NCBI GenBank assembly: GCA_016866415.1
Contig: VGML01000024.1
Span: 1-17,224 of the forward strand
Reading direction: 5' to 3'
Length of the DNA stretch: 17,224 nucleotides
DNA from: Bacteroidota bacterium
GTDB taxonomy: Bacteria; Bacteroidota; Bacteroidia; Flavobacteriales_D; Crocinitomicaceae
Positions 1 to 6,111 of the stretch are shown piece after piece. Below the pieces are notes generated by a model. The model had not been told where the DNA came from and searched no databases. It saw only the letters and a program-made list of their open reading frames with translations. Made by a program: the position numbers and the translations under genes. Position 1 is the first letter of the stretch. Each line of letters starts with the position of its first letter.

Positions 1-843
1 AGGAATATTTGTAGAGTAATCCAAGGTGTCTACTTTGATGGCATTCTTTTCGATTTCAAGTCCCCAATCAGCAATTGGACCTAAACTCGGTTTCAATCCG
101 AATAAGGGAATAAAATGATCTGTTTCGATTTCCAATTCACCTGTTGTTTGGTGAGTAACTACTGCTTTTTCAAGCTTGTCATTTCCCGCTAATCCAGTGA
201 CTTCTGCCTCCGTAACCAAACGAATTTCACCTTTTTTGGCTAAATCGATGACTTTTTGAACAGAATCCAAGTGACCTCTGAAGGAACTATTTCGGTGAAC
301 CAAAACAACCTCGCTTGCAATTTTATTTTCAGTCAAAAAGATGGACCAATCCAAAGCTGAATCTCCACCTCCAGCTATCACACATCTTTTTCCGCGATAA
401 AATTCAGGGTCTTTAATGATGTACTCTACCCCTTTATCTTCGAAATCCGTAATATTCGAAATAGGTGGTTTTCTGGGTTCAAAAACACCTAATCCTCCTG
501 CGATGATAACAATCGGCGCTTCATGTTTTGTGCCTTTTACGGTTGTTACAATGAACTTTCCTTCGTTCGTTTTGTCAATAGACAAAGCAGCTTCACCTAG
601 GGTAAAACCGGGTTTAAAAGGTGCCGCTTGTTCCATTAGATTATCAATTAATTCTCCAGCTAAAATCGATGGAAAACCCGGAATATCGTAAATCGGTTTT
701 TTGGGATATATCTCTGAACATTGCCCGCCTGCCTGTGGCAACGAATCAATTAAATGACATTTTAGCTTTAAAAGTCCGGCCTCAAAAACAGTAAATAAAC
801 CAACGGGGCCAGCACCGATGATGATGATATCAGTTTGAATCAT
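1..843 (-). CDS. Ferredoxin/flavodoxin-NADP(+) reductase, thioredoxin-reductase-like type (3' end outside window)
   Basis: This cytoplasmic flavoprotein probably moves electrons between NADPH and ferredoxin or flavodoxin. The 281 residues in the window start at an ATG at 843 and run off the left edge; the family is usually about 330-350 residues, so roughly the last 60-70 are missing. The FAD-binding Rossmann motif GAGPVG is at residues 10-15, followed by PQAGGQC (36-42). The NADPH-binding motif AGGGDSALD is at 157-165, with VHRNSSFRG (182-190), which carries a basic residue likely to contact the 2'-phosphate. The CxxC redox pair that true thioredoxin reductases carry beside the NADPH domain is absent, which favours the FNR (YumC-type) branch. 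An exact TAnnTTTG box lies about 24 bases upstream. It is transcribed alone in the window. The subfamily call is quite firm; the physiological partner is not known from sequence. Confidence 0.88.
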   Translation of the reverse strand, partial: MIQTDIIIIGAGPVGLFTVFEAGLLKLKCHLIDSLPQAGGQCSEIYPKKPIYDIPGFPSILAGELIDNLMEQAAPFKPGFTLGEAALSIDKTNEGKFIVTTVKGTKHEAPIVIIAGGLGVFEPRKPPISNITDFEDKGVEYIIKDPEFYRGKRCVIAGGGDSALDWSIFLTENKIASEVVLVHRNSSFRGHLDSVQKVIDLAKKGEIRLVTEAEVTGLAGNDKLEKAVVTHQTTGELEIETDHFIPLFGLKPSLGPIADWGLEIEKNAIKVDTLDYSTNIP

Positions 844-866
844 TCTAAATCGTTAATAATGAGTTG

Positions 867-874
867 CAAAATTA
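867..874 (-). promoter_or_regulatory. Promoter -7 box (TAATTTTG) for the FNR gene
   Basis: Read on the minus strand, TAATTTTG matches the Bacteroidota housekeeping -7 consensus TAnnTTTG exactly. It would give a leader of about 20 bases before the ATG at 843. I see no good -33 TTTG at the expected spacing, so this rests on the -7 box alone. Confidence 0.5.
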
Positions 875-936
875 ATCTATTGATTTAAAAATAACATCGG
901 AAATTCTAAATTGTTTGATCCAAAAAAGGACAACAC

Positions 937-1141
937 TTACTTTTTGAATACAAAATAAACGGCCATAACTAGAAACACCATTCCAATCTCCATTTTGTTC
1001 GTAACAGCTTATTATAATGATGGATAATATTCCAAATCCGACTATTTTTTTGTTGTCTGAATATTTCAAATGTTCATACCAAGCCAATGTCATAAATACA
1101 TTTGCCACTATTAATAACTCCAACGAATAGATTCCCTTTAT
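937..1141 (-). pseudogene. Remnant of a DUF486 (DMT-like) small membrane protein gene: lost start, internal deletion, frameshift
   Basis: On the minus strand the frame from 1141 reads IKGIYSLELLIVANVFMTL followed by AWYEHLKY, the recognisable N-terminus of DUF486 proteins (usually MKG..., then NxFMTxAWYGHLK). The expected ATG is ATA at 1139-1141. The match continues to about IIIISCYE (near 1000). The normal middle part (VPANRIG, LKIIQEV...) is missing, and the usual C-terminus (MVFLVMAVYFVFKK, stop at 937-939) follows in a different frame. Intact family members are about 110-120 residues; here about 65 codons of recognisable sequence remain, so some 50 have been lost. A 83-codon frame can still be opened from a TTG at 1123, but its second half resembles nothing in the family. 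The MGMT-type gene's promoter now sits over the old start. Family recognition is from memory of conserved motifs, not a search. Confidence 0.62.
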
Positions 1142-1148
1142 ACTTTTG
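1141..1148 (+). promoter_or_regulatory. Promoter -7 box (TACTTTTG) for the ATL gene, probably leaderless
   Basis: TACTTTTG matches TAnnTTTG exactly and ends only four bases before the ATG at 1153. Transcription from such a box normally begins 4-8 bases past its end, so the message would start at or within a base or two of the start codon. No clear -33 element is visible. Confidence 0.5.
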
Positions 1149-1152
1149 TGTT

Positions 1153-1500
1153 ATGATTACATCGTTGAACGCTAAAAATAATGATTTCTTCGAGCAAGTT
1201 TATGCCGTTGTCCGATTAATCCCAAATGGCCGAGTTACCAGCTATGGTGCAATTGCGTCGTACTTAGGCTCGAAAAAATCTTCAAGAATGGTCGGCTGGG
1301 CAATGAATGCTTCACATCGTTTAATGGATTTTCCGGCGCATCGCGTAGTAAATCGAGTTGGCGCTTTGACTGGAAAAATGCACTTTTCAACTCCCAATCG
1401 AATGCAAGAATTATTGGAAACTGAGAATATTCAGGTTGTAAATGATCAGATCGTTGACTTTAAAATTCATTTTTGGGATCCGAATTTGGAGTTGATGTAA
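1153..1500 (+). CDS. Alkyltransferase-like (ATL) protein, MGMT-family DNA-binding domain without the active cysteine
   Basis: The 115-residue product is a lone C-terminal MGMT/Ogt-type DNA-binding domain. ATL proteins bind O6-alkylguanine, flip the base and hand the lesion to nucleotide excision repair, but do not transfer the alkyl group. The helix-turn-helix RVTSYGAIASYLGS (27-40) and the SSR segment (43-45) supplying the base-flipping arginine are present. The active-site motif PCHR of true alkyltransferases reads PAHR at 61-64, with alanine in place of cysteine (E. coli ATL has PWHR). I chose the ATG at 1153 because the domain begins just after it and an exact promoter box ends four bases upstream; a longer frame from a TTG at 1102 would overrun that promoter. 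The gene stands alone, followed by a hairpin. The family call is firm; the repair role follows from knowledge of the family. Confidence 0.88.
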   Translation: MITSLNAKNNDFFEQVYAVVRLIPNGRVTSYGAIASYLGSKKSSRMVGWAMNASHRLMDFPAHRVVNRVGALTGKMHFSTPNRMQELLETENIQVVNDQIVDFKIHFWDPNLELM

Positions 1501-1507
1501 TTTATTT

Positions 1508-1557
1508 CTTACTTTTTTGCCAAAGCAGAAAAAAGTAAGGCCAAAATCTGCTTTTTT
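1508..1557 (+). terminator. Hairpin with U-rich tail after the ATL gene
   Basis: An 11-base perfect inverted repeat, CTTACTTTTTT (1508-1518) and AAAAAAGTAAG (1529-1539), begins eight bases after the ATL stop codon. A competing stem, AAAGCAG (1522-1528) with CTGCTTT (1548-1554), uses the first hairpin's loop and is followed by further Ts. Either could end transcription, although the first stem is mostly A-T pairs and therefore weak. It may instead be the left border of the structured element that follows. Confidence 0.45.
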
Positions 1558-1698
1558 CAAATTTCATAAGGTTTTTCCTGCGGAACACTCAGTCTTATCG
1601 CTGCGTGCTTTTGTCCTGATGCTCCAGCGAAGCTGTCACGGACTGCATCTCCGCTCAGACTTTCGTTAACGCTTTATGAAAGTTGGGTGTGAGTGCAA

Positions 1699-1750
1699 CT
1701 ATTTTTTACTTTTCGAAGTGGGATTTTTTGAAAAACGAAGTAAAAAATAG
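1699..1750. repeat. Perfect 13-bp inverted repeat (right border of the structured element)
   Basis: CTATTTTTTACTT (1699-1711) and AAGTAAAAAATAG (1738-1750) are exact reverse complements around a 26-base loop. The arms echo the left hairpin (CTTACTTTTTT) in composition. From 1751 to 1889 I see no gene, hairpin or repeat; one 69-codon frame (1683-1892) crosses both this hairpin and the gap and resembles no protein. Confidence 0.55.
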
Positions 1751-1889
1751 ATTCCGCTCCCTCAAACCCTATTCTACTCTAAATTTTTTTCGCCAGCAAA
1801 AATTAATTTCTCCCATCGATGGAAAAAGTTTATTTAACAAGGAAATTCTTTTCATCAACTTCTGTTCAGCAAGAAACAAACTATTCTAT

Positions 1890-1897
1890 TAATTTTG
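1890..1897 (+). promoter_or_regulatory. Promoter -7 box (TAATTTTG) for the trans-sulfuration gene
   Basis: TAATTTTG is an exact TAnnTTTG match 14 bases before the ATG at 1912, implying a leader of about 10 bases. It also argues against the longer in-frame start at 1819, which lies upstream of the box. No clear -33 element is visible. Confidence 0.5.
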
Positions 1898-1911
1898 CTA
1901 AAATTCTTATT

Positions 1912-3057
1912 ATGAAATTCGGAACGAAAGCCATTCATGCCGGTGTGCAACCAGATTCAGCTACGGGAGCGATAATGACGCCTATTTACCAAACTTCTAC
2001 CTATGTTCAAGAAGGAGTTGGGAACCACAAAGGATACGAATATTCAAGAACATTGAATCCGACACGCCATGCGCTAGAGAAGAACTTAGCTGCTATTGAA
2101 AACGGTAAATATGGCGCTTGCTTTGGTTCGGGATTGGCTGCAATTGATTGCGTTATTAAAATGTTGAATCCAGGCGACGAAGTTATTTCAACGAATGATT
2201 TGTATGGCGGTTCGTACAGAATTTTCAAGACAATTTTCGAGAAATACGGAATCAAGTTTCACTTTGTTAATATGCAAAATCCAAGTGAAGTTGACGCCCT
2301 ACTAAATGAGAAAACCAAGTTAATTTGGGTTGAAACTCCAACGAACCCCATGATGAACATCGTGGATATCAAAGCGATGTCGAATTTGGCTAAAAAGATT
2401 GGAGCAATGCTTGCCGTTGATAATACATTTGCAACTCCTTATCTTCAAACTCCACTTGATTTAGGCGCAGATATCGTGATGCATTCTGCCACGAAATATT
2501 TAGGTGGGCATTCCGATATTGTAATGGGTGCTTTGGTAACCTCAAATGATAATATCGCAAAAGAAATGTATCGCATTCAAAATTCATCAGGAGCCGTTTG
2601 TGGTCCAATGGATTCATTTTTAGTTCTTCGCGGAATTAAAACCCTTCACCTTCGCATGCAAAGACATAGTGAAAATGGTGCATTAGTTGCAAATTTTTTG
2701 AAGAGTCATTCTAAAATTGATAAAGTCTATTGGCCCGGATTTGAAACGCATCCTAATCACGAGGTAGCGAAAGCACAAATGAAGGATTTTGGCGGAATGA
2801 TTTCATTCACGTTAAAAGGAAACAAATTGGAGGATGCTTTAGAAATCGTTAAAAAAGTAGAACTATTTGCTTTGGCGGAATCATTGGGCGGTGTTGAATC
2901 TTTAATTGGACATCCGGCGACAATGACGCATGCTTCTATTCCTAAAGAAGTCCGTGAGCAAAGCGGTGTAGTTGATTCTCTAATTCGCCTAAGTGTTGGA
3001 ATTGAAGACGCTGAGGATTTAATCAACGACTTGGAAGAAGCATTAGGGAAATTATAG
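1912..3057 (+). CDS. metB: Trans-sulfuration PLP enzyme, cystathionine gamma-synthase / lyase family
   Basis: This 381-residue cytoplasmic enzyme of the Cys/Met-metabolism PLP family probably makes or cleaves cystathionine in methionine/cysteine interconversion. The N-terminal FGTKAIHAG (3-11) and YEYSRTLNPTR (42-52) are hallmarks; the latter's Tyr and Arg bind the PLP phosphate of the neighbouring subunit. GSGLAAI (72-78) also contributes to phosphate binding, VETPTNP is at 140-146, AVDNTFATP (168-176) holds the cofactor-binding Asp170, and SATKYLGGHSD (192-202) holds Lys195, which forms the Schiff base. The length is full for the family. I chose the ATG at 1912 because homologues begin with M-x-FGT-x-AIHAG. 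The 3' end overlaps the convergent regulator gene by six bases. Gamma-synthase, beta-lyase and gamma-lyase cannot be told apart reliably by eye, so the symbol is provisional. Confidence 0.85.
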   Translation: MKFGTKAIHAGVQPDSATGAIMTPIYQTSTYVQEGVGNHKGYEYSRTLNPTRHALEKNLAAIENGKYGACFGSGLAAIDCVIKMLNPGDEVISTNDLYGGSYRIFKTIFEKYGIKFHFVNMQNPSEVDALLNEKTKLIWVETPTNPMMNIVDIKAMSNLAKKIGAMLAVDNTFATPYLQTPLDLGADIVMHSATKYLGGHSDIVMGALVTSNDNIAKEMYRIQNSSGAVCGPMDSFLVLRGIKTLHLRMQRHSENGALVANFLKSHSKIDKVYWPGFETHPNHEVAKAQMKDFGGMISFTLKGNKLEDALEIVKKVELFALAESLGGVESLIGHPATMTHASIPKEVREQSGVVDSLIRLSVGIEDAEDLINDLEEALGKL

Positions 3058-3795
3058 ATTTTCCAATAACTGAAAAAATTGCTCTTTTTTGGCTGGTGAC
3101 AAAGGAACGGAGGCTCCGTCTTTCATAATCACATATCCACCATCTTGTTTATCATATCGTTCAATAAAATTGATATTAATCAAGTGTGATTGTTGAGCTC
3201 GGAAGAAACTATGATCAGCAAGCATCGTATCATAATCTTTCAACGTTTTTGACACCAAAATCCGCTTTCCATCAGCGAGGAAAAAAGAGGTATAGTTTTT
3301 ATCTGCTTCACAACGAATGATATTATCAATATCTACTACATGAATACTTTCCAAAGTTTTAAGAACCAATTTCCTTTTCTGATTTGGCTGAATGTTATTT
3401 TGAAGCACTGAGAATTGGCTTTCATCTGCCTCTTCATGGATTGCATCTAGGGCTCGGATTACCGAACTCTGTAGTTCCTCCATATCAATTGGCTTCAAAA
3501 TATAATCCAAGGCGCTAAATTTAATCGCTTGAATGGCAAACTCTTGGAAAGCGGTTATGAAAATAACCTCAAATTTCTTGTATTGCACACGACGCAGAAC
3601 ATCAAATCCATTTCCATCAGGCATTTGAATATCCAATAAAACCAGGTCAGGTTGAATCTCCTCAATGGCCTTTATCCCCGATTCTACATTTTCGCCATCA
3701 ATGAAAATTGCCGCATTTAGTTTAAGAGACTCCAACATCCGGCGAATAAATTCTCTTGTTGGTTTTTCGTCATCGATAATTAGAATTTTCTTCAT
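3052..3795 (-). CDS. LytTR-family response regulator
   Basis: This 247-residue cytoplasmic transcription factor receives a phosphate from the kinase encoded just upstream. The receiver domain (about 1-120) has the acidic pair D8/D9, the phospho-acceptor D55 in LVLLDIQMPDG, T81 and K101 in LKPID. A linker leads to a LytTR DNA-binding domain (about 142-245), recognisable from IHVVDIDNIIRCEADKNYT, HSFFRAQQSHLIN and FIERYD. LytTR proteins generally bind pairs of short direct repeats. The start lies 14 bases after the kinase stop with the purine-rich AAAGGAA just ahead of the ATG, so the two are surely co-transcribed. Its stop overlaps the convergent PLP-enzyme gene by six bases, and no separate terminator is visible there. 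The family is certain; the target genes are unknown. Confidence 0.93.
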   Translation of the reverse strand: MKKILIIDDEKPTREFIRRMLESLKLNAAIFIDGENVESGIKAIEEIQPDLVLLDIQMPDGNGFDVLRRVQYKKFEVIFITAFQEFAIQAIKFSALDYILKPIDMEELQSSVIRALDAIHEEADESQFSVLQNNIQPNQKRKLVLKTLESIHVVDIDNIIRCEADKNYTSFFLADGKRILVSKTLKDYDTMLADHSFFRAQQSHLININFIERYDKQDGGYVIMKDGASVPLSPAKKEQFFQLLENL

Positions 3796-3809
3796 TTCCT
3801 TTTGTTTTA

Positions 3810-5960
3810 TTAATCAAATTTTAATGGCAAAAGAATGGTGACTTTCGTTCCTCGACCTGTTTCTGGTTCAAAATCTTCAATGCTTAAGTTTCCACTCAAT
3901 TTATATTTTCTGTTTAGGATTTCAATTCGTTCACGAGTCATGTTAATCGCCATGCTTTTATGCGTTTTAATTTTCTTTGTTTTCGCAGAACTTTTTCTAC
4001 CAATGCCATTATCGCAAACAATTATTTCCAGCATATTATCCCTTTGTTTTGCCATAATGTTAATCTTTCCATTTTCTACCGTATGAAGTTGACCATGTTC
4101 GATCGCGTTCTCTACAAATGGTTGGGTAATCATCGGCGGAACCATCGCTTTTTGAAAAATCAAATCAGCATCAAAATCAAGTTCAAATTCAAAACGATCC
4201 TCAAATCTTAATTTTTGAGTATTCAAATATTTCTCAAGAATCTCCTCTTCCAATTCAAGCGGTATAAACTCCTTTGGAGAGTTTTCCAAAATCAAACGCA
4301 TTAATTTTGAGAAATTTACTAAAAATTTAGATGATTTCTCTGGACTATGTGTAAAAATGTAGCTTTGAATAACAGACATCGCATTAAAAATAAAATGGGG
4401 ATTCATTTGAGTTCTCAATAGCGCTTGCGCCATTTCAGCATCTCTTTGTTCTTGTTGCGAACGAATTTGCTTTGTGCGAAGGAATAAGATTATGAGACCT
4501 AAAATCAGCAACAAAGCAACAATAATTGAAACCAAAAAATTTCGTGTTCGTTGGGACTCTAGTTTTTCTTTATCACTTCTTTCCTTTTCAATCGATGAAT
4601 TTTGAGATTGAATTAGTTTCTCTCGTTCCTCCCTCAAATTGCTTTCCGCCAATTCGTTTATAGCAACTGCATCCTTCGAAATAGTGGAATTTTGCAAGTT
4701 TTCCAAATATACTTTTTGACTTTTAAACGCTTCTGCTTGCCTGTTTGTCGACTCATAAATTTCAGCAAGAAGTTGATAATTCACATTGGAGTTATATACA
4801 GTAAGTCTTTGGTTATTCTTAATCGATAGAAGAACAGCCTGTTCTGCTTCTCGAAATTCTTTCAATTTGATTAGACATTTCGCGATTTGTTGATGACAAA
4901 CTCCCAACTTTTGTGAATCTTTTAATTTTTCAAAGTGAATAATCGACTTTTTATACAACTCAATTGCCTCATTCCATTTCATTTCAGCTGCCATCAATTC
5001 AGCTTGCGCAAACGAAATAAGACCATTTAATTCTTCATTTTTTTTGAATTTTGTTTTCGATTTGATTTGTTGAATTATTTGTTTCGCAGATTTAAGATTT
5101 CCTTTGTTTACTTCGCATAGAATTTGACCATAATCTAGCAGAGTCGAGTGAAAGTAATCCAAATTGTTTACACCTATTTGCTTTGCTCGTTGAAAATAAT
5201 TTGAAGCACCGATAACGTTTTCAGAATCGAGCAGTATAAACCCAAGGTCCATATTAGCTAATGCAATAAGTAATTCATTTTGAAGTTCATTTGCGCTTTG
5301 CAAAAACTCTAAATACTTGACGACTGCATCATTATTCTTTCCAAAATATTGCCGCAATTTCGCCTGATTTCGAAGTGAAAGAGCAAATTTTGTTTTACTA
5401 TTTGAACGCTGGGCGAACTCCGTTGCTAACTCACCACAAATAAAAGAAGAATCAGGTAAATTTTGATAAGCAAAAGCCCAACTCATCGTAATATATGCTT
5501 GTGAAATTATTTTATTTTTTCGAGACTTTTTTGCGTTCGTAAGGAAATCTCTCGCGATTTTCAGATAATCATCAGTTTGAAAAAAGTAAGCGTACTGAAC
5601 TCTCAACGTCTGATAGCGAGCATTCAACAATGCATCCTTAAAGGTTAATTTTTCAGAGCTAGTTTTAAATTGACTTTCGAAATCAGTTAAGTTCTTTTGG
5701 GAAATTAATTCTTCATTTATATTTAATTCTATTATATCAAGATCTGATTTTAAACCGACTTTTGATTTCTCATTTTCTAACTTGTCGAGAATTTCTTGTT
5801 GTTTGATTAAATTTTGGTTTTTGTAAACCAAGTTTAGATCGTTTAAAGTTTTTATATCCTGCCTTTTGGCTTTTTCTTCATTCGTTTTTTGAGCAAAATA
5901 GACCGTTTGGGAAACCCAACAATGAAAAATAATAAATCCGAAAAACGCAAAACGAATCAT
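3810..5960 (-). CDS. LytS-type sensor histidine kinase with N-terminal TPR-like region
   Basis: A 716-residue membrane kinase. A hydrophobic N-terminus (about 3-23) looks like a signal peptide or anchor. A long helical region (about 110-430) reads as tetratricopeptide-like repeats, e.g. ALANMDLGFILLDSENVIGA and WNEAIELYKKSI. A charged coiled coil (about 438-472) precedes one clear transmembrane helix (475-494). The His_kinase domain follows with H522 in MNPHFIFNAM, an N-box FVENAIEHG (N618), DNGIGRK (650-656) and a late GRGTKV (702-707). This order places the TPR region outside the cytoplasmic membrane, an inference from topology. The gene heads a two-gene operon with the LytTR regulator. Upstream, AATTTG lies in a plausible promoter position but lacks the TA of the consensus. 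The signal it senses cannot be told from sequence. Confidence 0.92.
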   Translation of the reverse strand: MIRFAFFGFIIFHCWVSQTVYFAQKTNEEKAKRQDIKTLNDLNLVYKNQNLIKQQEILDKLENEKSKVGLKSDLDIIELNINEELISQKNLTDFESQFKTSSEKLTFKDALLNARYQTLRVQYAYFFQTDDYLKIARDFLTNAKKSRKNKIISQAYITMSWAFAYQNLPDSSFICGELATEFAQRSNSKTKFALSLRNQAKLRQYFGKNNDAVVKYLEFLQSANELQNELLIALANMDLGFILLDSENVIGASNYFQRAKQIGVNNLDYFHSTLLDYGQILCEVNKGNLKSAKQIIQQIKSKTKFKKNEELNGLISFAQAELMAAEMKWNEAIELYKKSIIHFEKLKDSQKLGVCHQQIAKCLIKLKEFREAEQAVLLSIKNNQRLTVYNSNVNYQLLAEIYESTNRQAEAFKSQKVYLENLQNSTISKDAVAINELAESNLREEREKLIQSQNSSIEKERSDKEKLESQRTRNFLVSIIVALLLILGLIILFLRTKQIRSQQEQRDAEMAQALLRTQMNPHFIFNAMSVIQSYIFTHSPEKSSKFLVNFSKLMRLILENSPKEFIPLELEEEILEKYLNTQKLRFEDRFEFELDFDADLIFQKAMVPPMITQPFVENAIEHGQLHTVENGKINIMAKQRDNMLEIIVCDNGIGRKSSAKTKKIKTHKSMAINMTRERIEILNRKYKLSGNLSIEDFEPETGRGTKVTILLPLKFD

Positions 5961-6080
5961 CTATCTAAATTACAAATTCGATTTAACTTAAGCAATATTT
6001 GGTTTTTCAAGTCTAAATTTGAAATCAACATTTGTTAATAAAAATTATCATTGAAGAACTAGACCAGTCCTTCTTTTAAC

Positions 6081-6088
6081 TATTTTTG
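6081..6088 (+). promoter_or_regulatory. Promoter -7 box (TATTTTTG) for the lipoprotein gene
   Basis: This is an exact TAnnTTTG match 23 bases before the ATG at 6112. Transcription would begin around 6092-6096, inside the palindrome that follows. A TTG at 6051-6053 is too far upstream (27 bases) to be a standard -33 element. The rest of the 151-base divergent gap shows nothing else that I can name. Confidence 0.5.
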
Positions 6089-6111
6089 ATTATAAAATTA
6101 AATTTTATAAT
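6089..6111. promoter_or_regulatory. Perfect 23-bp palindrome between promoter box and start codon
   Basis: ATTATAAAATT (6089-6099) and AATTTTATAAT (6101-6111) are exact reverse complements around a single A. The palindrome begins on the base after the -7 box and ends on the base before the ATG, so it covers the predicted transcription start and the whole leader. That position suits an operator for a dimeric repressor. It is purely A+T, so chance in an AT-rich gap remains possible. Confidence 0.45.

Larger units (their letters stand above)
1508..1750. repeat. Structured intergenic element, probably one copy of a dispersed repeat or an RNA
   Basis: This stretch holds no credible gene. Its core (about 1576-1666) is near 55% GC by my count, clearly above its AT-rich surroundings. 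Four inverted pairs nest in order: TTTCATAA 1562-1569 with TTATGAAA 1674-1681 (11 of 13 when extended); GCGGA 1580-1584 with TCCGC 1650-1654; CAGTC 1590-1594 with GACTG 1641-1645; TCGCTG 1598-1603 with CAGCGA 1625-1630. The core is flanked by a perfect 11-base hairpin (1508-1539) and a perfect 13-base one (1699-1750). The inner 5-base pairs could arise by chance singly; their nesting is what persuades. Copy number cannot be seen in one window, so 'repeat' is inference. A minus-strand frame of about 38 codons without an ATG crosses the core and is probably not a gene. Confidence 0.5.

Noticed and set aside
416..691. 91-codon plus-strand frame
   Set aside because: Antisense to the FNR gene, whose motifs are unambiguous; no family resemblance.
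872..1123. 83-codon minus-strand frame as an intact gene
   Set aside because: Only its first half fits DUF486; the C-terminal half of that family reads in another frame, so it is treated as a pseudogene.
1683..1892. 69-codon plus-strand frame in the gap before the trans-sulfuration gene
   Set aside because: It crosses the 13-base hairpin, resembles no protein and is rich in residues expected from AT-rich DNA.
1819..1911. N-terminal extension of the PLP enzyme (start at 1819)
   Set aside because: It lies mostly upstream of an exact promoter box, and the family begins at the ATG at 1912.
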